A stretch of DNA of 64,000 bases from Hofstenia miamia (Eukaryota > Xenacoelomorpha > Acoela): the NCBI GenBank assembly GCA_004352715.1, contig SCFE01000009.1, positions 3,085,407 to 3,149,406 of the forward strand. Direction: 5' to 3'. Shown here piece after piece: positions 10,272-21,821 of the stretch. Below the pieces are notes generated by a model, which was given only the letters and a program-made list of their open reading frames with translations, made no database searches and was not told the origin of the DNA. Position numbers and translations under genes: made by a program. How positions within the stretch are numbered: position 1 is the first letter of the stretch; each line of letters starts with the position of its first letter.

Positions 10272-10495
10272 ACTTCAGGCAGGAGCCCATGGAAGAACCA
10301 AAGAGGAAACATCATACTACTCTGTCACCTAAACAGTGATGGTCAATACTCAATTATTTAATTAACATAACTAGTTAATAAGAGAGAAAGGTCTGATGGT
10401 TCAACAACTTGGTAACACCTCACCTGCAATTTACTGAGTATTCATTATCAGTAGTTAGACAAGGCGTAATAAGCTAGGTGGAGGATGTTACAATC
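10272..10495 (+). repeat. 3' end of an LTR, emerging from the gap
   Basis: It begins ACTTCAGGCAGGAGCCCA and ends GGAGGATGTTACA, matching the last part of the LTR at 10496-11386 (ACTTCAGGCAGAGGCCCA ... GGATATTACA) with considerable divergence. It abuts the next LTR with no spacer, giving an LTR-LTR junction. Confidence 0.6.
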
Positions 10496-11386
10496 AGAAA
10501 TAAGCTGCAAACATCGCAGAAGAGTATAAGATAAAAAAGAAGTTGATTAAAAAATATTATAATTAGATCAGTTGTTATTATTTCAGATGGCAAACAAAAA
10601 TAACATATGTGTCAAAAAAGAGATATTTGTGTCTGTTGATAAAAATACTTTTGACTAAATGATGCTTACAATATTTTATAGCCGCCATCTTGGCAGAAGA
10701 TTAAATTTGAATTGACAGGTACTTCTTTTGGAATTATTATAAATACATTGAAACTTATTGTAAGAATTTGATAAAGAATTTTACTCAGAATTCTTATTTT
10801 TCATCTTATTAACAGTTTGATTATTTAATACGATGTCAAGCTAATTGAGCTGTGTTTAGTAGTGGTCTGGATACATCACAGGGAATGATTCTAGGGTCTA
10901 TGTGCCAGATCACAAAAGTGCACATAGGTTAGGTGAAGGGGTTTTCTCTTGATTAACTGACTAGCATTTCACTTCTACATGTATTAGATAATAAATTGTC
11001 AGCAAACAGTTGGATTATGAAACTCTAGGAATTATCTTAATATTGTTTTAGATCTAAATTCATCACCTATAATTGACTGATAAAGTGACTGTACATGTAG
11101 TAAATTATAAATGTAGGTTAGGAAGTTGTTNGAGTTGTGTCATGTCTTGAGTAAGCACCGAGCTAATGTAGGGCACACATAAGCTATCTTGATTGAGCTG
11201 AGAAGTGGCACTCAAGCATTGGATGGAATGGTGAAACTGGATGTGGAGATCCACTTCAGGCAGAGGCCCACTAGAAGATCATGATGGAGGTTACCACATG
11301 GCTTTGTCACCTAAAAAGTGAGCAGTTAATTCTAGGTTAAAGTAACAGTAGATAAACAGTGATAATGCCTGGTAGAGGATATTACA
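10496..11386 (+). repeat. 5' LTR of second Gypsy-like element (start trimmed, contig join inside)
   Basis: The right end GGATATTACA at 11386 is followed directly by the primer-binding site. The same sequence, reversed, forms the 1139-bp solo LTR at 18868-20006. Against that copy this LTR lacks about 20 bases at its start, and roughly 230 bases are missing around the lone N at 11131. It contains GCCGCCATCTTGGCAG, conserved in the solo LTR. Confidence 0.8.
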
Positions 11387-11401
11387 TGGCGACCGTGACA
11401 G
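11387..11401 (+). promoter_or_regulatory. Primer-binding site of second LTR element
   Basis: TGGCGACCGTGACAG immediately follows the LTR. It differs by one base from the site at 7075, so both element families probably use the same tRNA primer (arginine type suggested by the GGTCGCCA complement). Confidence 0.75.
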
Positions 11402-11616
11402 CCAAGAACAGCAAACCTACAGAAGAAACATTTAGTTAAACCACCTGCAAGACAACAGTATATGCTATAAGTGAAAGTATGAAAGCAGCGAGTTGTTACA
11501 TAAACCAACTATCAATTGAAGAAAGAGAGATACCCCAAAACCAAACAGATGCACTTCACTGAGATCCTGGAATCATAACCTAAAGATGTGAAATCAACTA
11601 CGAACCAGAAGAAAAT

Positions 11617-13257
11617 ATGACAAAAACCAGGAAAGGAAGTGTGAAGAAAACTGCAATGAAAGCAGTAACTCCCAGAACAATTTGATCATCGCCATACTTC
11701 AGAGAGAATTCAGCAACAGATGCCACAGACACAGAACTACAATCCCTTAGTTCACCCCCAGAGACGAACCCCATAGACACAAACCCATTGCATATAATGG
11801 TGATGTTAAAGAAGAGCCAAGAAAATGAGGAAATCTTAAGACAACAAGTAGAACAATTGACTGAGAAAGTCAAAGAGATGGAATGACAAAATGAATTGAT
11901 ACTGAGTGAAATCAGAGTCAACATGGAAATGCGGTTAGAAGAACAAAATCAGTTACTTCAAAATGAAATTAAAATCCTTACTCACCAACTGTTGGAATCC
12001 AACAAAAGGTTTCTAGAAGAAAACCAGTGATGGCAAGAGAAAAATCAGGAACTGGAGAGAACAAATAGAAAACTAATCAAGGACAATGACCTACAGGCAT
12101 GAGGGTTAGAACAACTCAAAGACAAATTGAGACTGCTATGATTAATGGAAGAGGAGAATAGAAATGACATGCAATCTCATGAAATCGAATTCCATGCCAG
12201 AAAGGAGAGTGAGTTACAAGCGCCACACATGCTGACCCACAAGGAGGTAACATTTGAAGAATCAGATGAAGATTCTGACCTCAAAAAACAAAAAATAATA
12301 AACGAAATCACAAAAGCAGTGACCACACAACTGCAAGAGAAGGACATACAAACAAATCACAGAAAGCCAAAATATGAGAACATGATTCTACCGCAATTAA
12401 CAGCCAACAACACAATACCATGTAAAGCAACACTACCCAAATTCAACAGGAAAGTAGATGGCTACAATCCTACATTTGCCAAGTGGCTGCAAATGTTAGA
12501 ACTGACAATGGCGGAATGGAAAGTGAGCCAACAGGCAGCAGAGGCAAGACTCCCACTATACCTAACTGGAGCAGCATCCCAACACTACTTGCTCTTGGAC
12601 ACAGAGACAAAGAGAGACTATCAACTGCTAATCAGAGACTTCATCAACTACTATGAGAATGAAAGCTTTAAGAATCAATACCAAATCATTTTGAACACAA
12701 CAAAAATGAAAAAAACTGATGACATCCAAAATTACATGCAACAAGTTGAGCAGCTCCTGATGCTTAGCTCAAGAGGAAACAGTTATTCGAAATATGACTT
12801 GTTCTCACACATCTGTAAGGGGATGCCTGAAAGTATCAAGACACTGTTTGAAATTAAATGTGATGTCAACAACAAGTTGGAAAGAATGATCAGGAAAGCT
12901 GTTGATATACAAGCTACTATTGAGAATAATGCCCAAATATATGAGAAAGCCACATGGTACAGAGATGCACCAACATGGAGAAGCAACCTCAAGTCGTGCA
13001 TCCCCAATAAAACCTACTCTGAAGCAAAACAGGAAAAAATAATAAAAGTAAAGGGAAAGGATGGTAAGAGGAGGAAAGTAAAAGAGAAAGATGTTAAATG
13101 CTATGGTTTGCGGACAAAAAGGACACAAAAAACCAGATTGCCAAAAACAAATAAATGTCATTGGTGACGAGGAAGCCTACTAAAATGAAGAGGATGTATT
13201 ACAGATGGAAGACGAAATCGATGAAGCAGTACCAACCAATGAGGAGTCGGAAAACTA
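11617..13257 (+). pseudogene. gag: gag of second Gypsy-like element, interrupted only by TGA stops and one frameshift
   Basis: The frame starts at 11617 (MTKTRKGSVKK) and stays in phase with the open stretch 12145-13167. The first 176 codons contain five in-frame stops, all TGA. The N-terminal third is coiled-coil-like (Glu/Gln/Leu rich). The capsid-like core follows: IPCKATLPKFN, FAKWLQML, RLPLYLTGAASQHYLLLD, RDYQLLIRDFINYYENES, and SKYDLFSHICKGM. A basic Lys/Arg stretch comes before a CCHC zinc-knuckle that is split between two frames by a single-base shift near 13103. A TAA at 13255, in the position of the TAG in the other copy, is the likely natural end. RNA packaging and particle formation are the expected family roles; this copy cannot make an intact protein. 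Confidence 0.8.
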
Positions 13258-13263
13258 AGTAGA

Positions 13264-13839
13264 GTGCTGACTCATAACAACCGTGCAGTGATAATGATCC
13301 TAACAAACCTTGACATGATGAATACGATAACAATAGCCATTAATGGAGTGATGACAAAAGCAACAATCAATACCAGAGCAGCAACATCTATAATTACTGA
13401 TGAATGCGCTATGAAGCTGGGATTCCAACAAGAAGACATGAAGAATTGTAACAAGAGATTAATTAATGCTTCAGGGGATTACATCGACACAAAAGGAATG
13501 ATAAACTTTGCACAAATGAGAATCGCGAACACAACTTTCGAACAACCTCTAGTAGTAGTGGATACACATAACAATGCATTACCATACAAAGTCATACTAG
13601 GAAACGATTTTCTGACAAAAAATGGTTGTGTCATTAACTACGCAAACAAAACGATAAAAGTAAAAGAAGAGGAGATGGAAATCGAGGAGGAACAAGAAAA
13701 GCAGAGAACAGTTACATTTCAATTGCAAGAAGACATCCATCTACAGGCACATCAGTGGAAAATGCACACAATAGAGACAGAAGACAATATAACTGCCAAT
13801 ATAATGCTATACAACAATAAAGGCATTAATACCAAATGA
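13264..13839 (+). pseudogene. Retropepsin-like protease of second element, catalytic Asp lost
   Basis: The piece is 191 residues without a stop. The first codon is not ATG, so translation would have to come from upstream gag. The aspartic-protease block reads KATINTRAATSIITDE: the catalytic Asp position is Asn and the Gly is Arg, each explained by a single G-to-A change. Downstream are QMRIANTTFEQPLVVVDTHN and the conserved ILGNDFLTKNGCVINY strand, then an acidic stretch. TGA ends it at 13839. The fold signature is intact but the active site is not, so the enzyme would be dead. Confidence 0.7.
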
Positions 13840-13869
13840 GTTTCAATTCAACAAGTACTTGAACAAGAA

Positions 13870-14148
13870 ATGAGAAGATATGAAAAGGAGAGCCTGCACT
13901 GCACATTCATGAAAATTATTAAAAGTGCCGAAATGATGCAGAGAGGAGGTATAATGGAATCTGTCAAAGTATGTGAGATGATAAGAAAAACACAGAAGAA
14001 AATGCTGGAGGAGGAAGAATTATTGACATCAACACAACTAATATTATCTCTGAAAACTAAACAACACATCAACAAAATCAACATAGAAAAATGGGGAGCC
14101 TCCTCACCAGAACACACAATGGAATGGATAGACACATATGACGAGAGA
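13870..14148 (+). pseudogene. N-terminal part of the unidentified 3' ORF of the LTR element, running into gap
   Basis: This open stretch begins MRRYEKESLHCTFMK and includes INIEKWGASSPEHTMEWIDT, homologous to the minus-strand pieces at 2323-2440. Here it follows the protease by only about 30 bases, with no RT between, so this copy probably suffered an internal deletion. The rest lies in the 1000-N gap. Function unknown. Confidence 0.55.
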
Positions 14149-15148
14149 NNNNNNNNNNNNNNNNNNNNNNNNNNNNNNNNNNNNNNNNNNNNNNNNNNNN
14201 NNNNNNNNNNNNNNNNNNNNNNNNNNNNNNNNNNNNNNNNNNNNNNNNNNNNNNNNNNNNNNNNNNNNNNNNNNNNNNNNNNNNNNNNNNNNNNNNNNNN
14301 NNNNNNNNNNNNNNNNNNNNNNNNNNNNNNNNNNNNNNNNNNNNNNNNNNNNNNNNNNNNNNNNNNNNNNNNNNNNNNNNNNNNNNNNNNNNNNNNNNNN
14401 NNNNNNNNNNNNNNNNNNNNNNNNNNNNNNNNNNNNNNNNNNNNNNNNNNNNNNNNNNNNNNNNNNNNNNNNNNNNNNNNNNNNNNNNNNNNNNNNNNNN
14501 NNNNNNNNNNNNNNNNNNNNNNNNNNNNNNNNNNNNNNNNNNNNNNNNNNNNNNNNNNNNNNNNNNNNNNNNNNNNNNNNNNNNNNNNNNNNNNNNNNNN
14601 NNNNNNNNNNNNNNNNNNNNNNNNNNNNNNNNNNNNNNNNNNNNNNNNNNNNNNNNNNNNNNNNNNNNNNNNNNNNNNNNNNNNNNNNNNNNNNNNNNNN
14701 NNNNNNNNNNNNNNNNNNNNNNNNNNNNNNNNNNNNNNNNNNNNNNNNNNNNNNNNNNNNNNNNNNNNNNNNNNNNNNNNNNNNNNNNNNNNNNNNNNNN
14801 NNNNNNNNNNNNNNNNNNNNNNNNNNNNNNNNNNNNNNNNNNNNNNNNNNNNNNNNNNNNNNNNNNNNNNNNNNNNNNNNNNNNNNNNNNNNNNNNNNNN
14901 NNNNNNNNNNNNNNNNNNNNNNNNNNNNNNNNNNNNNNNNNNNNNNNNNNNNNNNNNNNNNNNNNNNNNNNNNNNNNNNNNNNNNNNNNNNNNNNNNNNN
15001 NNNNNNNNNNNNNNNNNNNNNNNNNNNNNNNNNNNNNNNNNNNNNNNNNNNNNNNNNNNNNNNNNNNNNNNNNNNNNNNNNNNNNNNNNNNNNNNNNNNN
15101 NNNNNNNNNNNNNNNNNNNNNNNNNNNNNNNNNNNNNNNNNNNNNNNN
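14149..15148. other. Assembly gap, exactly 1000 N
   Basis: Fixed-size placeholder. The end of the 3' ORF and the 3' LTR of the second element are presumably inside; nothing matching the LTR is seen right of it. Confidence 0.99.
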
Positions 15149-17189
15149 TCCTTACAAATCCAAGGTGCTAATTGTGTGTCTCAAGTTGTAATTTCTAGCT
15201 CAATACAGTAATTTATCTCCGGGTTTATCTACTCAGCTCATGTAATAAGATAGTAATAAACATGTAGTTACCATGTATTCATGTTTGCCAACAGCATAGT
15301 ATATTTGAGGTGTGTTTTAATTTGTGCATGTTCAATTGATAGATAGTAGTTCTTTTATTTCCTATCCCTATACATAGCCCTAAAGCAACCACAATATAGG
15401 CTCACATCTGTCAAGAGGCGAGTTATCACCCCAGGCACAGTGGAGTTTTCCTACATTATCACCAGATCTTACAATTTCATTATTATACAATTCATACCAG
15501 AGCTAAAATGGTTAATGAAATATAATAAAATAAAAAGCAAATGGTATCCTGTGAGAACGAAATTTATTTTGTGTTTGCTTACAATTGTATGCCTTATTTA
15601 TACAAAAAGTAGGTATATATTTACTGTTCTTTACAAAAGTTAGTTTCCCTCGCAGATTAACTGAGCAATTACATGTAATACAAAAGCTCTGAAGGGACAA
15701 TCATTAAGTTTAAGACTTAGGTTCAAAATAATCAAAAATTGACAAAATTAACAATTAATTAAAAGAATAGCACCAAATTAATTTTAGAGTGCTCTAAAAA
15801 TTAAAGTAAAACAAAGAGAGGCCCCAAGTGACTCTACAACAACTGGTAAGGATTTTAGTTTTGTCTTTTTTTAGTAGTGTGATCTCAAGCAGAAATTTTT
15901 TGTTCTCCTCATGGAGCATTACAAAATGTTTGCAGTTTTTGATTTGTATGATTTCAATTTTTTGCTTTGAGTGTTTTCAGTTTGGATTTAGAGAAGTATA
16001 ATCTTTTGATGAGTTTGTCTTTAGAGTAGTTTTGATTGTGACAGGGAATTTCATTTTGGGGTAGTTTGGATTTTCACACTGTGAGTGTTCAGCATTTTTC
16101 TGTTTTAGTGGCTGCCTGGGGGCTTGACTGGCAACTAGCTTTACAGTTACATAGCACTTTGATAGGTTGGTAATAGGGTTGTGCTCTTCTTCAAAAAAAA
16201 AATTTTCAGAACAAGTTGCCTCTGCAGTGAGCTGAGTAGTACTGAGCACTTCACAACCAGTGGTTACTTGACCTAAGTTAATTAGGACTCACTTTTTGGA
16301 GAATTCTTTTTACCAGGATCCCTTTTGCAGAGGTACAGTTAATTAAAAATGGTGCTTGTCTTCAGGATTCCTGAGGTAGTCACAATGTGGCATCAGCATG
16401 AAATCTGGTATCTTTGGCAGCATGATTTGCCAATATCACAGTAATATAATCAACCTAACTCTGATAATGGGGTGAACTTACACCTAAACATTAGAGTAAT
16501 ACAGGAGATCAGGAAAAGGGAGGGATGTGGCCACACTCAGCCAACCTGATACAGAGAACCTCACAGAAAGAGTCGCATTACACTATAGCCCTAAGTTCAA
16601 AGAGAGAGAACACCTATGAGTTCTTGGGTGCATATTGTGCCTACATGCAAGTAAAGCTACACTCAGTGCTTTCTCAGCTCATGCAATTTAGGTGATAGCA
16701 AGAGAATTAAGTAAATAATGACATGAAGAGCTAGTGTAAAAGTCCCTATCCCTATACCTTCCATAGTGCTGATGGAATGAACCTGCAAAGCTGTAGCACC
16801 ACAAGGCATCTGGGTCAGTACTTCAAGAAATTTACAAAAGCATTTTTAGAAAATATAAAAATGTCAAAAGAACAAGGTTACCCAAATTATATTGCACAGT
16901 TTCTAACAAATGCAAAATATTTATAAAGTAAAAGCAGGTGATCTGTAAACAAAAACTAAAGAGTTCATACCATATAGCAAAAAACCAAAACAGGTTCCTT
17001 GTGTAACTTTTGTATGGTAGTGAAATAAGCAGAACTGCACAAGATAATTCAAAATATTTAAAATTGCTCAGTTTGTCAAATCTGACATAACACCAAAGTG
17101 AGGGAAATTTAAAAATATAAAATGTAATTAGTTTACAATTAACAATTACAAAGTTCAGAAGAATAATGTAGAAATATTTTGCTTTTGTG
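15149..17189. other. No gene recognised
   Basis: AT-rich sequence without a convincing reading frame. The minus-strand frame at 15977-16249 (90 residues, Lys/Asn/Pro rich) matches nothing I know and has no splice or promoter context. No RNA gene or clear repeat is seen. Confidence 0.4.
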
Positions 17190-17530
17190 AAGTTGGAGTG
17201 ACACCTCACAATGCTAATGCCACTCTGCCTTGAAAGTTCTTGAACAGATAAGTGATGGTCTATTTCCATGAGTTCTGTGATCATCACCACTGACTCTTGA
17301 GTGCAAACAGTGGATGGCTGCCCAGATCAAGGTTCATCAGAAAAATATTCTCTTTTTTCTGACTGAAAGTTGTGAATCCATCAGGACACTGTATTGTAGG
17401 ACAGGGTTTTTCTATCCCAAACAAGAAGCATGTGCTCAAAAATCTTCTTTGCCAATTTTTCACACTTCATTTGAGGGAAAATGTAAAAATGGAGCATTTC
17501 ACTTGTTGGCTAAATTGCATATGCCAGATT
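17190..17530 (-). pseudogene. Relic of a mariner/SETMAR-type transposase N-terminus
   Basis: Read on the minus strand across two or three frames: a block like TLSYNTVS-stop-WIHNFQSEKREYF, then DEPWSGQPSTV, then a second helix-turn-helix, VVMITELMEIDHHLSVQELS followed by RQSGISIV. This order (first HTH with a W-x-x-F core, a GRP-like linker, second HTH) is that of mariner-family DNA-binding domains. The catalytic domain is not present, and stops and shifts make it a dead fragment. Confidence 0.45.
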
Positions 17531-17849
17531 GATTTAATTTTTTCTCCACTAGCATCTCTGTCTTGTAATGTATTTGTGAATTGTGTTCATGTTCTAACAA
17601 CACAGCCTTTGCTAGTGTAAAGACTGAGTCACATTAACCATCACTTGGTTCTCAATTCTTAATTTTCCAATTCATAAATAAATTCATTGTAGGTGCTTGA
17701 TAACTGCTCACTATTTTTGCTCCTAGACAACATATTTGGAACTGAATTGAATTTTTCTTCAGAATTCAAGCATCCATGTTATAGGTCATCTTTGAGTTGA
17801 AAACTAATATTGTGCATTAATGGGGTAGGAAATCATGAGATCACCTGCA

Positions 17850-18104
17850 AGACTTTTTGAATGCAGCAATATTTCTGTTGTAAGACTACAGTTGGACTAT
17901 GTGATTGGTACCAAGAATAATCATGAAATCATGTCACATCACTAATTTTCTCAATGGTTAGACTTTCAAATTTTCTGAAATGTGAAGGTTCATGCATGAA
18001 TAATCACCTAGTCTAACTGTGGTCTTACAATGGAAATATTTCAATGTAAAGCAATGAGTAAACTGCTTGCTTTGCTAGCTAAATCTTGATGCAATGAGTT
18101 TAAG
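17850..18104. repeat. Foldback/MITE copy related to 51317-51610
   Basis: The inner inverted repeats GTAAGACTACAGTTGGACTA (about 17881) and the reverse complement ending GTGGTCTTAC (about 18029) flank a short centre. The right arm, to ATGAGTTTAAG at 18104, matches the right arm of the 51-kb copy almost base for base. The left arm is shorter and diverged, so the left limit is approximate. Confidence 0.6.
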
Positions 18105-18867
18105 ATAATGGATATGATTTAATTGTTTGAACAAATGTTGGTACAGAATTAAGGCATTTGCTTACTGTGGCACAATCATTCAATGACCTTTAAAGCAAAT
18201 TTCCTAATTCAATTCATATTATATCACTTGATTCTTGAATGTTGTCTTAAAGCAAACTAATACTTTAGAATGCCTACATTTATATAGATAAAAATTTATG
18301 CAATTAAGAATAAAATTCATTTATTAAAATATTTTTGGGCAAGCACTCCTTGCCTTGCTTACACATATGAGCTGCCTATGTATACATATTCCAAATATTA
18401 CACCTCAATGAGTCTGAATAATTGGTCTAATTATAATATTACATTATAAACACTAAATGGTGTGGTATGAAGATAAAAAATAGGGTAAGAATTTTGAAAA
18501 TTTATTGATTTTCATAATATATATTGCCAATAAATGATATAGAAACAAAAAACATAATTAAATCACCAAAAATTTCAATAGCAAGTTTATTATATTTCAA
18601 CTAACAATGATGTTTAATAATTAAATTATTAAAACAAATTTGCATTGTTTTTATTTTTATTTTTTGAAATCATGTAGAGATTGCTAAGAATTTTAAGTTC
18701 TAGTTATTAAAGAGCTAATTGCTAGACAAATCAAATTTCAGTGTGGCAGAATGAATTCCAATTCCAATTCCAGTTTTCCATGATAATCAAGTACCAATTC
18801 CAAATCTCAAATATATATTGTATTCAATGAGTAAAAGTTGAAGTTGCTTAGTACCTCAACATGGTAA
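18105..18867. other. AT-rich spacer
   Basis: No reading frame, RNA gene or element boundary is recognised. Confidence 0.4.
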
Positions 18868-20006
18868 TGTAATATCCTCTACTGGGCATTGTCACTGTAT
18901 ATCTATTGCTACTGTATAACATTAGTTGTGTTTCTGTGGATAAGGATTTACTTGTTGCATACTGCTTGGATTGTTGCTTCTGTTAACTTAAGTAAACTAG
19001 GATTAACCATTCACTATTTAGGTGATGAAGCCATGCGGTAATCTATCTAATGATTGATGATGGGCATCTGCCCAAAGCTGATCTCCACATCCAGTTTCAC
19101 CACTTCCTCCATTTGGTTGAGTGCCACATCTCAGCTCAATTGATACAGTTTATGTGTACCCTATCCTAGCTCAGTGTATACTCAAGACATGGCACAATTC
19201 GACTTAAACTCTATTTTGTAAAAGTGTTCTATCTATTTGCAACCTGACTTGTTACTAGCTGCTCATTCAATATCACATGTAGCCATTACTGAAATATATT
19301 AGCATTTCTAAATATATTAGTTTTGAACAGCTTCCTAACTTACATTTATAATTTAATACATGTATGGTCACTTATCAGTCACTTATGGGTCATTAATTTG
19401 GATCTAAAATAGTATTAATATATTTCCTAGGTTTTGGTCATCCAACCATTTGTTGACAATTAATTATTCTAGTACATGTAGTAAAGAATCACTAGTTGGC
19501 TAATTGAGAAAAAACCCCTACACCTAACTTAAGTGCACTTTCATGGCCTGGCACAGGGACCCTAGAATTGTTCTCTATGATGGATCCAGACCACTACTAA
19601 ACACCACTCGATTAGCTTGACATCATATTAAATATTCAAACCATTATCATAGAACAAAATAAGAATTCCAAATAAAATTCTTTATCAACTTCTTACAATG
19701 GTTCTAATCTATTTATAGTAAATTCAGAAAAGTACCTGTTGATTCAAATTTAAACTTTTCATCTGCCAAGATGGCGGCTAAAAATAATGGAAGTGATTTT
19801 GCCCTCTTGTTTTGTCAAAAGTATTTTTATTGACCAATACTAATCTCTCTTTTTTGACACATGTTGTTTCTTGGTTGCATAATACAAATAAATCTAAATT
19901 ATTCTAATTGATTTGATTACAATATTTCTAATCATCTTTTCTTTGCTTATTCCCATTCTGCTTGACATTTGCAGCTTATTTTAGATTTGTGTTGGATGAT
20001 GCTACA
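18868..20006 (-). mobile_element. Solo LTR (minus orientation) with 4-bp target duplication
   Basis: 1139 bp that is the reverse complement of the LTR at 10496-11386. Plus-strand left end is TGTAATATCC and right end GATGATGCTACA, so the LTR has TG...CA ends. GTAA at 18864-18867 is repeated at 20007-20010, a 4-bp target duplication as made by Gypsy-type integrases. No internal sequence remains, so it arose by LTR-LTR recombination. It gives the full-length reference for this LTR family. Confidence 0.88.
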
Positions 20007-20333
20007 GTAAATTACAGGGAAATGTGTATCTTATAATGAAAAATTTTACTTAGTCTAGAGTGATCAAAATTTTCAAAATACATGTCTATGTTGAAATACA
20101 CATTCATGAACAATACTAGTTATGTTCTTGCTTTTGAAATGAATGTAATAATATAGATATAGAATTAAGAGATTTTCTGAAATCAATAATGCATATATAA
20201 ACCATTACTAAATGCTTCCATCAGTGAAGTATTCCAAATTGTAGTGCTTTGCTGCAAATTCCAACAGCTACAAGACCTTGGACACTAATTCCAGTAGTAT
20301 TTCAGCGTGTTGAATTCATTTATTAAGAATTAG

Positions 20334-20357
20334 TATATATATATATATATATATATA
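20334..20357. repeat. (TA)n microsatellite
   Basis: Uninterrupted TA repeat. Confidence 0.95.
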
Positions 20358-20730
20358 GGCAGTACTTCTATCTAGTCCTAGCAAGGAATATTTAAATCAT
20401 AGTTAGACATAATCCTTTCTAAATTCATTTTCGATATCTATGCACAATATGTTGTTAAGGCTGATAAAGACATTGATCAAAGACATTAAATTTCTGCTTA
20501 GAATTGATGAGCTGCTTTGCAATCACATGTTCATAAACACATTATCAAAAAAAATAGTGAAGAAAATCAACAAAATGAAGAATATATATATTGCAAATTA
20601 AAATAAGAATGGCCTTCACAAGCAAAAACACCAAAGATTTATTCAACAACAAAGATGATACTCCAATATATATATATCTATATATACAGGGTAAGCCATA
20701 AGTAACTTGAGATTGTAGGTTAGTATAAAA

Positions 20731-20818
20731 TTGACCAATCACAGAATTTGTGACGAAATATTTCATCATTATTATTGACCAATCATAGAATTTGTGACGA
20801 AATATTTCATCATTATTT
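20731..20818 (+). repeat. 44-bp tandem duplication inside the transposon left end
   Basis: TTGACCAATCACAGAATTTG at 20731 is repeated from 20775 (period 44) with one obvious difference (CACAG versus CATAG). It is subterminal, between the inverted repeat and the transposase start, where transposase-binding repeats are often found. Confidence 0.85.
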
Positions 20819-20871
20819 AGGTAAACGGAATTTTATTAATAAGAAGCATTTTCTGTCTAAACGTCTACAAA

Positions 20872-21674
20872 ATGAATTTGGATGATCGCCTGGATATTGT
20901 TAAATTATTTTACAAAAATGGAGAAAGTCCAACATTAACGCTGCGAGCTTTCAAAAAACTGCGGAACTTGAAGAAGAATCCCTTTTCAACAACAGCCATT
21001 ACTAATTTGATTAACAAATTTAATGAAACAAAATCATTACATGACATACCTAAGTCTGGCAGACCGTCTTTAATCGATGAAAGGAAAGAAGAGGTGGTTG
21101 AAACTATGCAAAAATTACAGACTGAAAATGTTCTTGGTCATGCTAGTTCGTATTCAGTAAGTCAAATTTGCAATATTCCACAAAGAAGTGTATGTCGAGT
21201 ATTACATTCATGTGGTATGAACCCTTATAAGATATCCCTTCTACAATCAATAACTGCAGAAGACAAACCAAAAAGACTGGAATTTTGCAAATGGGTGCTT
21301 GACAACCCTGAGTTAGTGCATGACATTGTTTGGTCTGACGAAGCCTATTTTTCTCTTGATGGATTGGTAAATCGACACAATTGTGTTATTTGGTCATTTG
21401 AAAATCCGCATCGTAACATGCAAAAATCACTACATCCTCAAAAAGTTTGTGTGTGGATGGCTTTTAGTGCTAGATACAAACTTACACCGGTATTTTTTGA
21501 TAAAACTGTAAANATTCATATCGGGCCAATGATTTAGATGACTTGAAACAAAAGATGATTAAAGAAATCGATGAAATATCCGTTGATGAACTTCGCCGCT
21601 CAGTAGAAAATTTGCACAAAAGATGTGAAATGGTTATTGCAAACAATGGCGGCGCGATTGAACATTTAATTTAA
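20872..21674 (+). pseudogene. Transposase, IS630/Tc1-mariner superfamily, missing the middle
   Basis: Starts at ATG 20872 (MNLDDRLDIVKLFYKNG). Residues 1-60 are an HTH domain, then KSGRPSLIDE as the GRP linker, a second HTH near residues 95-120, and the start of the DDE domain with IVWSDEAYFSLDG (first catalytic Asp about residue 156). The frame meets the contig-join N at 21513 and shifts. The true C-terminus resumes in another frame from about 21520 (NDLDDLKQKMIKEIDEIS) to a TAA at 21672-21674. The second and third catalytic acids lie in the missing part, so the spacing class (DD-x-D/E) cannot be read. It is probably intact in the genome and broken only in the assembly. Confidence 0.75.
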
Positions 21675-21785
21675 CTTTTATAAATCCCATGTATTGATCA
21701 TTATAAAAAATATACTTTGACTTTGTGGTTGTTTTTATTTTTATTTTTGTGGCTAATTAAAATATCAAGTTACTTATGGCTTACC

Positions 21786-21788
<3 letters not shown>

Positions 21789-21821
<33 letters not shown>

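Larger units (their letters stand above)
20687..21788 (+). mobile_element. IS630/Tc1-mariner superfamily transposon, centre lost at contig join
   Basis: A 24-bp perfect terminal inverted repeat starts CAGGGTAAGCCATAAGTAAC at 20687 and its complement ends at 21788. Both ends abut TA, as expected from TA target duplication, within (TA)n tracts. A transposase frame reads in the plus direction. The visible 1102 bp is too short for a full element because a lone N at 21513 joins two halves of the gene. The identical inverted repeats suggest a young insertion. Confidence 0.85.

Noticed and set aside
9197-10361. Long open frames crossing the N gap (also at 13870-15211, 39393-40478 and 59579-60797)
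   Set aside because: They are open only because N is translated as X. The real sequence on each side is a few residues long or belongs to known elements.
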